From contig DQGZ01000018.1 of NCBI GenBank assembly GCA_003531345.1, positions 1 to 5,000 of the forward strand: a DNA stretch of 5,000 bases, read 5' to 3'. Origin of the DNA: Alphaproteobacteria bacterium (GTDB taxonomy: Bacteria; Pseudomonadota; Alphaproteobacteria; Rickettsiales; UBA8987). Shown piece by piece: positions 1 to 5,000 of this stretch (positions are counted from its first letter, which is position 1; every line of letters starts with the position of its first letter). Both the position numbers and the translations under genes were made by a program. A model generated the notes under the pieces. The model saw only the letters and a list, made by a program, of their open reading frames with translations. It was not told where the DNA came from and did not search any database.

Positions 1-1444
1 GGTAGGGGATTTCGGTTTAGCTTTAGGTTTATTTGCAACTTATTTGTTATTTGAAACTATAGAATTTTCAGGAATATTTGAAAAAGTTAAAGAATTTAAA
101 GCTGAGGAATTTGTTATTCTTGGTTGTCATTTCAATTCAATAACATTTATATGTGTTGCATTATTTATCGGCGCAATGGGTAAATCAGCCCAGCTGGGGT
201 TGCACACTTGGCTACCAGATGCAATGGAGGGCCCAACACCTGTTTCTGCCTTGATACACGCTGCAACAATGGTTACTGCTGGTATATTTTTAGTGGCAAG
301 GTTTTCACCTATGTATGAATATTCTGAGTTAGCAAGGAATATGGTAACGATAGTAGGCGCAACAACTGCAATATTTGCTGCGACTATAGCGCTCACCCAG
401 AATGATATAAAAAAAATAATCGCTTATTCAACCTGTTCACAACTTGGTTACATGTTCTTTGCGTGCGGGGTTTCAGCTTATGCAGCTGGCATATTCCACT
501 TATATACTCACGGTTTTTTCAAGGCGCTTTTATTTCTTTCCGCGGGTTCAGTGATACATGCAATGAGCGACGAGCAGGATATAAAAAAAATGGGAGCATT
601 GTGGAATAAAATTCCATTAACTTATGTTGTAATGTTGATAGGTACTTTAGCAATAACTGGCTTCCCTTACCTATCAGGCTATTTTTCAAAAGATTTAATT
701 CTGGAAGCGGCATACGCAAAATCTCAAGCAGGAAGTGGTGTTGCTAAATATGCGTTTTATGTTGGCATAGTAACAGCATTTTTAACTGCCTTTTACTCTT
801 GGCGTTTGGTGCTGCTTACCTTCCACGGTAAGTTCAGAAATACAGATGAGGTGAAGGAGCATATTCATGAGTCACCAGTAGTGATGACCCTGCCACTTAT
901 GCTACTTAGCATAGGTGCATTATTTGTAGGCTATATATTTGCTAACAAACTTGGCATCGGGCATGAAGGTTTAAAATTCTGGAGTGGTGCGTTAAAGGAG
1001 GGGTTTGCTAAGTATCATGGTGAAAGAGAAAGTATTTACACATTAGCGCATCACGTGCCTGACTTTGTAAAACAACTCCCCCTGATAGTTGGTGCTATGG
1101 GCTTTATATTGGCACTTATCATGTATATTATTGCACCAAAATTGCCAGATATTCTGGTGCACATTTTCCGTCCATTATATCTGCTTTCATATAATAAATG
1201 GTATATTGATGAGATATATAATTTTGTTCTTGTAAGACCGATAATGGCTATTGGAAGATTTTTCTGGAAGATAGTAGATACAAAAATAGTTGATGGAATT
1301 CCAAACGGTTTTGCAGCAATTTCTGAAAGTTTTGGTAGAAGGTTTAAGGCTTTACAGAGTGGATATATATATCATTATTCCTCAATAATGCTTATTGGCA
1401 TAATCAGTGTGTTAGGTTATCTGATATATATCTGGGGAATTTAG
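1..1444 (+). CDS. nuoL: NADH-quinone oxidoreductase subunit L (NuoL), 5'-truncated by the window edge
   Basis: NuoL is the distal antiporter-like, proton-pumping subunit of the complex I membrane arm. The frame is open from base 2 and starts with VGDFGLALG, matching the RVGD region that lies at about residue 178 in E. coli, so roughly the first 175 residues are missing. Counting codons from base 2, the expected functional residues are present: D3, K61 (GKSAQLGLHTWLPDA), H86 (ALIHAATM), D135 and K137 (NDIKKIIAYST), H166, H170 and K174 (FHLYTHGFFKALLF), and K230/D231 (YFSKD). These correspond to E. coli D178, K229, H254, D303, K305, H334, H338, K342 and K399/D400. The C-terminus has the KWYIDEIYNFVLVRP region (about codons 399-413), which begins the long lateral helix, then a last membrane helix at about 461-478. 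It ends in TAG at 1442-1444, at a normal family C-terminus. A TTG at 44 is an internal Leu codon, not the start. Confidence 0.97.
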   Translation, partial: VGDFGLALGLFATYLLFETIEFSGIFEKVKEFKAEEFVILGCHFNSITFICVALFIGAMGKSAQLGLHTWLPDAMEGPTPVSALIHAATMVTAGIFLVARFSPMYEYSELARNMVTIVGATTAIFAATIALTQNDIKKIIAYSTCSQLGYMFFACGVSAYAAGIFHLYTHGFFKALLFLSAGSVIHAMSDEQDIKKMGALWNKIPLTYVVMLIGTLAITGFPYLSGYFSKDLILEAAYAKSQAGSGVAKYAFYVGIVTAFLTAFYSWRLVLLTFHGKFRNTDEVKEHIHESPVVMTLPLMLLSIGALFVGYIFANKLGIGHEGLKFWSGALKEGFAKYHGERESIYTLAHHVPDFVKQLPLIVGAMGFILALIMYIIAPKLPDILVHIFRPLYLLSYNKWYIDEIYNFVLVRPIMAIGRFFWKIVDTKIVDGIPNGFAAISESFGRRFKALQSGYIYHYSSIMLIGIISVLGYLIYIWGI

Positions 1445-1447
1445 AAG

Positions 1448-1693
1448 GTGTGGGAAGCACTTATTAAATATTATGGTTTTGATTGGTTAGGAATGTTTTT
1501 TACTTTCTACTCAATCAATGCTTTTAAGAATAAAAGTCTGAAAGGTTTTATTTTTGGTGCGTTGGCTTGCCTTAGTTGGATGATATTTAACATAATGGCA
1601 CAGTCAATAGCTGGGGTAATTGCTAATACGGCTTTTATCTATCTGCATTATCAAGGCTATAAGGAATGGAGAAAAGAAAAGGATGTCAGTTAA
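1448..1693 (+). CDS. Small three-helix membrane protein, PnuC/SemiSWEET-like in appearance, function unknown
   Basis: This gene encodes 81 residues and is not a standard complex I subunit. Three hydrophobic segments are visible at about residues 11-27, 33-51 and 53-70. The basic stretches KNKSLK (27-32) and KEWRKEK (72-78) predict an N-out/C-in topology by the positive-inside rule. A W-x-x-x-N motif in helix 2 and the helix 3 end IANTAFIYLHYQGYKEW recall the three-helix units of PnuC-type vitamin transporters and SemiSWEETs. That resemblance is by eye only, and no substrate can be inferred. The GTG start lies 3 nt after the nuoL stop and in the same frame; a weak GGGGA (1434-1438) precedes it. 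The next in-frame ATG (1493) would delete helix 1, so GTG is preferred. The end overlaps nuoM by 11 nt, which implies coupled translation. Its unbroken frame and composition like its neighbours support a real gene. Confidence 0.75.
   Translation: MWEALIKYYGFDWLGMFFTFYSINAFKNKSLKGFIFGALACLSWMIFNIMAQSIAGVIANTAFIYLHYQGYKEWRKEKDVS
1661..1671 (+). promoter_or_regulatory. Probable ribosome binding region for nuoM, inside the small upstream gene
   Basis: The purine-rich stretch contains AAGGAA (1661-1666) and GGAG (1668-1671). GGAG sits 11 nt before the ATG at 1683, slightly longer than ideal. A further AAGG directly abuts the ATG and is too close to act as a classical site. This supports starting nuoM at 1683 rather than at non-ATG codons further upstream in the same frame. 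Confidence 0.5.
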
Positions 1694-3161
1694 CTTACCG
1701 ATATTATCGCTGCTAATTTTTGCACCGCTTTTGGGCGCTGTGTTCATATTGCTTTTTACCAATGAAAAATGTGAAGAGAAGGCAAAAATAATAGCGTTGT
1801 GGACCTCCGTAATCACGTTTATAATCTCGCTTCTAGTATGGAAAAATTTTGATGCTACCAACGCCAGTATGCAGATGGTTGAGAAATTTGAATGGGTAAG
1901 GGAAGCGAGTATTTTCTACCATTTAGGCGTAGACGGAGTTTCTATATATTTAATATTACTTACAACACTGCTTATACCGATATGTATTTTAGCCAGTTGG
2001 AATTCTATCAAGGAAAAAATAAAGCTTTATATGGTTTTATTCTTATTGCTCGAAACTCTGGTTATTGGTGTTTTCGTTTCATTAGACTTTTTACTTTTCT
2101 ATTTCTTTTTTGAAGCTTCACTTATACCGATGTTTATAATAATTGGTATCTGGGGTGGTGATAATAGGGTTTATGCGTCTTTCAAATTCTTCCTTTATAC
2201 TTTGTTCGGTTCGGTGTTTTTACTGCTTGCCATTATATATCTATATACCCAGTTTGGTACAACTGATATGCTGGCATTAACCGAAAAAGCGCCAGAGCTT
2301 TCATTGAAAACACAAAAGATATTGTGGATAGCATTTTTTGCCTCATTTGCTGTAAAAGTTCCTATGTTTCCTTTCCATACATGGCTGCCAGACGCACACG
2401 TTCAGGCACCAACTGCGGGTTCGGTTATACTTGCAGGCGTTCTGTTAAAATTAGGCGCTTATGGTTTTTTAAGATTATCAATTCCTATGTTGCCTGATGC
2501 ATCAGTTTATTTCGCAAACCTAGTTTATATTTTAAGTATAATTGCGGTTATTTATACTTCGCTGGTAGCATTAGTTCAGGAAGATATGAAAAAGATGATA
2601 GCCTATTCATCAGTTGCACATATGAGTTATGTTACTGCGGGTATATTTGCATTCAATATGCAGAGCGTACAGGGGGCATTATTCCAGATGTTAAGCCATG
2701 GTATAGTTTCAGCGGCATTGTTCCTTTGCGTTGGCGTGCTGTATGAGAGAATGCACACTAAACGTATTGACAAATTTGGTGGCGTGGTAAAAGTTATGCC
2801 ACGCTTTGCTTTGATGTTTATGGTGTTTACTATGGCATCGGTTGGCCTGCCTGCAACTTCGGGTTTTGTAGGTGAGTTCCTTGTTCTGCTTGGTATATTC
2901 AAAGACAATAAAATTGTATCAGCTTTGGTTGCAACTGGCGTGGTGCTTGGTGCTGCTTACATGCTTTTACTATATAAAAATGTGGTTTATGGCGAAATAA
3001 AAAATCCAGAAGTAAACCATTTGAAAGATCTTGATAGATATGAAAAATTGACCTTGTATCCACTTGCATTATTGGCAATTTTATATGGTGTGTTGCCGTA
3101 TCTGATAACTAATGATATTGCCCCATCAATTTCCTTATTACTTAATTCAGTAACAAAATAA
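1683..3161 (+). CDS. nuoM: NADH-quinone oxidoreductase subunit M (NuoM)
   Basis: NuoM is the central antiporter-like, proton-pumping subunit of the complex I membrane arm. From ATG 1683 it has 492 residues, a normal full length, and begins MSVNLPILSLLIFAPLLGA, typical for the family. The residues essential in E. coli are present: E144 in FFFEASLIPM (equivalent to E144), K225 in AVKVP (K234), H232 in FHTWLPDAH (H241), K256 in LLKLGAYG (K265), H313 in VAHM (H322), H339 in MLSHG (H348) and E398 in FVGEF (E407). The usual HMG(Y/F) reads HMSY here (S315), a small departure. The frame stays open upstream to 1620, but that extension overlaps most of the small upstream gene and lacks an ATG and family similarity, so 1683 is chosen. 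It overlaps the preceding gene by 11 nt and its TAA stop shares one base with the nuoN start codon. Confidence 0.97.
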   Translation: MSVNLPILSLLIFAPLLGAVFILLFTNEKCEEKAKIIALWTSVITFIISLLVWKNFDATNASMQMVEKFEWVREASIFYHLGVDGVSIYLILLTTLLIPICILASWNSIKEKIKLYMVLFLLLETLVIGVFVSLDFLLFYFFFEASLIPMFIIIGIWGGDNRVYASFKFFLYTLFGSVFLLLAIIYLYTQFGTTDMLALTEKAPELSLKTQKILWIAFFASFAVKVPMFPFHTWLPDAHVQAPTAGSVILAGVLLKLGAYGFLRLSIPMLPDASVYFANLVYILSIIAVIYTSLVALVQEDMKKMIAYSSVAHMSYVTAGIFAFNMQSVQGALFQMLSHGIVSAALFLCVGVLYERMHTKRIDKFGGVVKVMPRFALMFMVFTMASVGLPATSGFVGEFLVLLGIFKDNKIVSALVATGVVLGAAYMLLLYKNVVYGEIKNPEVNHLKDLDRYEKLTLYPLALLAILYGVLPYLITNDIAPSISLLLNSVTK

Positions 3162-4621
3162 TGGCTAACTATATTTACATATTACCTGAAATAATCCTTG
3201 CGGTTTTTGCACTGGTGATGACTGTGTTTGGTGTATTTCGTCAGAATTGCAATAAAACTACGCAAGTAATTTTTGGGCTGAATACGATATTATTCGTAGC
3301 ACTGATATATATTTTTTTTCTGATAGATAAGGGGGCAAAAACTAATTTAACCTTCCTGTTCGATGATTCATTCGTTTTCAGCCATCAGATATTCATACTT
3401 AAATCAATTGTCTGCGCTGCTGTTTCTGCAGTAAATATAATCGCCCTTGGAAATAGTAATTTTGCAGGCGAAAACAGCAGAAAAATATTTGAATTTCCTG
3501 TGCTTATAACTTTAGCAACTATCGGTATCTTCATAATGATCTCCGCAGTTGACCTGATGGGTATTTACTTAGGTTTAGAACTTTCATCTTTGGCAATGTA
3601 TGTTCTGGTTGCAATGAACCGTGACAATGAAAAGGCAACTGAAGCAGGTACAAAATATTTCATTCTTGGTGCGCTTGCCTCAGGCATTTTATTATATGGT
3701 GCATCACTGATATATGGTTTTTCAGGCTCAACCAATATTGCAGATTTAGTTTATCTACTTTCAAAAATAGAGACTATAAAGGAGGCTTCACCTGCTCTTG
3801 TGCTTGGCATAGTGTTATTATTTTGTGGTATGTTCTTTAAACTTTCTCTGGCACCAATGCATTTCTGGGCGCCAGATGTTTACCAAGGTTCTTCAAAAAT
3901 AGTACTGGCATTTATTTCAACAGCGCCAAAAGTTGCTATAGTTGCTGTGCTGATACGTTTTATTTCCCATTTCAGTGGTGAAGTTGAAAAGCAGTTTGAA
4001 ATGATAATAGCCATAGTGGCGGTACTTTCCATGCTGGTTGGCAGTTTTGCTGGTTTAGTGCAGGAAAACATCAAAAGGCTTATCGCATATAGTGGTATTG
4101 CGAATATGGGTTATTTGATGATAGCTGTTTTATTGTCAGACAAGGAATCAATAGATGCGGCGGTAATATATCTGACAATTTATATAATCACTGGTTTGGG
4201 TTTGATGGCGATAATTTCAGTGCTTAATAAAAACAATTCTGAAGATACTGAAAATATTTCTGATTTTGCAGGGCTTTCAAAACTAAATCCTTACTATGCG
4301 GCTGGGCTTGCTATATTATTATTTTCACTGGCAGGCATTCCACCAATGGCTGGTTTTTTGGCAAAATTCGTTGCTCTTCCGATCTCCATCAATGCAAAAT
4401 TATATGTGCTTTCGGTTATCGGTGTGGTCACTTCAGTTGTGGCGGCTTATTATTACTTAAGAATAATAAAATTAATGTATTTTGATGACATTAAACCAGG
4501 TGTAACAAAGCTGGTTGCTGATGATGTTTTAAACATAAATAAATTACTTATAGCTGCGATAGTAATTTTTACCCTTACCCTGTTCCTATATTTTGACAGT
4601 TTCTCAGCGATGCTGGGGTAA
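3161..4621 (+). CDS. nuoN: NADH-quinone oxidoreductase subunit N (NuoN)
   Basis: NuoN is the third antiporter-like subunit of the complex I membrane arm, nearest the quinone-binding end of the three. It has 486 residues, close to E. coli NuoN (485), and begins MANYIYILPEIILAV. Matching key residues are E140 in LGLELSSLAMY (E. coli E133), K165 in AGTKYFILGALASG (K158), K227 in FFKLSLAPMHFWAPDVY (K217), K257 in STAPKVA (K247), K305 in NIKRLIAYS (K295) and K402 in GIPPMAGFLAKF (K395). Two sites depart from what I know of the family. After WAPDVYQG the usual APxPV is replaced by SSKIV (244-248), and the His of the (S/G)H(M/L)GY motif is N315. Neither change involves an indel, so a sequencing frameshift is not the cause. 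The ATG overlaps the nuoM stop (TAATG) and no clear Shine-Dalgarno sequence precedes it, so translation probably depends on coupling to nuoM. Confidence 0.97.
   Translation: MANYIYILPEIILAVFALVMTVFGVFRQNCNKTTQVIFGLNTILFVALIYIFFLIDKGAKTNLTFLFDDSFVFSHQIFILKSIVCAAVSAVNIIALGNSNFAGENSRKIFEFPVLITLATIGIFIMISAVDLMGIYLGLELSSLAMYVLVAMNRDNEKATEAGTKYFILGALASGILLYGASLIYGFSGSTNIADLVYLLSKIETIKEASPALVLGIVLLFCGMFFKLSLAPMHFWAPDVYQGSSKIVLAFISTAPKVAIVAVLIRFISHFSGEVEKQFEMIIAIVAVLSMLVGSFAGLVQENIKRLIAYSGIANMGYLMIAVLLSDKESIDAAVIYLTIYIITGLGLMAIISVLNKNNSEDTENISDFAGLSKLNPYYAAGLAILLFSLAGIPPMAGFLAKFVALPISINAKLYVLSVIGVVTSVVAAYYYLRIIKLMYFDDIKPGVTKLVADDVLNINKLLIAAIVIFTLTLFLYFDSFSAMLG
4615..4618 (+). promoter_or_regulatory. 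Probable ribosome binding site for birA
   Basis: GGGG lies 7 nt before the ATG at 4626 and overlaps the last codons of nuoN. It can pair with the CCUC of the anti-Shine-Dalgarno sequence with one G-U wobble. An in-frame TTG at 4623, immediately before the ATG, is the only nearby alternative start and is less likely. Confidence 0.45.
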
Positions 4622-4625
4622 TTTG

Positions 4626-5000
4626 ATGCAAATAGCAAAAGAACAAATTTCTGAGTTCTCAATTATCCATTACGATATTCTGGACAGCACCAACAGTGAG
4701 GCAAAAAGACTGATAGATGATAAAATTGCAGCAGGCAGCGTAATAATAACTGATATACAGTTGAACGGACGTGGTAGAAACGGTAAAGAATGGGTTTCAG
4801 ACGAGGGCAATCTTTTTTGCTCTATCATAATATCACCGAAAAAATCACCAGAATTATATTCTTTTGTTGCAGTAGCAGCCCTTGCGGAAAGTTTAAAAAA
4901 CCTTGGACTAAAACCACAGATAAAATGGCCGAATGATATTAAAATAAATGATAAAAAAATTTCTGGTGTATTGCTGGAAAAATATAAAGATATGCTGGTT
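4626..5000 (+). CDS. birA: Biotin-[acetyl-CoA-carboxylase] ligase (BirA), monofunctional type, 3'-truncated by the window edge
   Basis: This cytosolic enzyme activates biotin with ATP to biotinyl-AMP and transfers it to the target lysine of biotin carrier proteins such as AccB. The frame stays open through 125 codons to the window end. Motifs in order are DSTNSEAKRL (20-29, the STN biotin-site motif), QLNGRGRNGKEW (45-56, the GRGRxG biotinoyl-AMP loop), GNLFCSIIISP (61-71) and IKWPNDIKINDKKISGVLLE (99-118). K100 in KWPND matches the catalytic-site lysine K183 of E. coli BirA. The STN motif comes only about 20 residues in, so there is no room for the N-terminal winged-helix repressor domain of E. 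coli BirA; this is the ligase-only form and should not bind the bio operator. It starts 4 nt after nuoN, an order I recognise from alphaproteobacterial nuo operons, and is probably co-transcribed with it. The C-terminal part lies outside the window. Confidence 0.95.
   Translation, partial: MQIAKEQISEFSIIHYDILDSTNSEAKRLIDDKIAAGSVIITDIQLNGRGRNGKEWVSDEGNLFCSIIISPKKSPELYSFVAVAALAESLKNLGLKPQIKWPNDIKINDKKISGVLLEKYKDMLV

Noticed and set aside
44..46. TTG as the start of nuoL
   Set aside because: The frame is open to the left edge and the residues before it (VGDFGLALG) are conserved NuoL sequence, so the gene begins outside the window.
1620..1682. Upstream extension of nuoM by 21 codons
   Set aside because: The extension uses a non-ATG start, overlaps the end of the small membrane-protein gene, and does not resemble the NuoM N-terminus, whereas ATG 1683 gives a typical start and length.
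1892..2113. A 73-codon plus-strand frame inside nuoM
   Set aside because: It is a different-frame reading of the E144 region of nuoM, which is strongly conserved in the nuoM frame. No separate start signal or family resemblance is visible.
2627..2908. A 93-codon open frame on the minus strand inside nuoM (and similar minus-strand frames at 127-396, 519-719, 1604-1861, 3880-4074 and 4453-4662)
   Set aside because: Each lies antisense to a confident nuo gene, has no recognisable motif or clear ribosome binding site, and is short enough to arise by chance. The one at 4453-4662 also crosses the nuoN-birA junction, where both sense genes are clear.
4619..4628. Possible terminator or promoter between nuoN and birA
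   Set aside because: The gap is only 4 nt, with no hairpin plus T-run and no room for a promoter outside coding sequence; read-through transcription is the simpler view.
1..5000. CRISPR arrays, insertion sequences, tRNA or rRNA genes, long repeats
   Set aside because: The whole window is accounted for by five tightly packed coding regions, and I saw no spaced direct repeats, terminal inverted repeats or RNA-gene signatures. The similarity among nuoL, nuoM and nuoN is ancient paralogy at the protein level, not a DNA repeat.

Overview
The window is a gene-dense, single-strand stretch of a respiratory complex I (NADH:quinone oxidoreductase, nuo) operon from an AT-rich bacterium. Hand counts of three 60-base lines gave 19, 20 and 27 G+C. 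The order nuoL, nuoM, nuoN, then a biotin-protein ligase gene without a DNA-binding domain is one I associate with Alphaproteobacteria. The NuoL C-terminus also looks alphaproteobacterial/mitochondrial. With the low GC and gapless packing, this suggests an AT-rich alphaproteobacterium (Rickettsiales/Holosporales-like or another streamlined lineage). That placement is inference; there is no rRNA or other phylogenetic marker here.

Layout: 1-1444 is the 3' part of nuoL, whose start lies left of the window. 1448-1693 is a small GTG-initiated gene for an 81-residue, three-helix membrane protein, which is the one non-standard element of the operon. 1683-3161 is nuoM, overlapping the small gene by 11 nt. 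3161-4621 is nuoN, overlapping the nuoM stop by one base (TAATG). 4626-5000 is the 5' part of birA, which runs off the right edge. Every gene is on the + strand, no gap exceeds 4 nt, and I see no internal promoter or terminator, so the block is probably one transcript with translational coupling.

NuoL, NuoM and NuoN are the three Mrp-antiporter-like subunits of the complex I membrane arm. Each is believed to carry a proton channel driven by quinone reduction at the other end of the arm. Their key charged residues are nearly all present, so the complex looks functional. BirA is a housekeeping enzyme that biotinylates carboxylase carrier proteins, and its link to complex I is probably only shared transcription.

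I did not find a new multi-gene system. The points worth a second look are the small membrane-protein gene between nuoL and nuoM, which is in the same frame as nuoL across a single TAG, and substitutions in NuoN at sites that are usually conserved.
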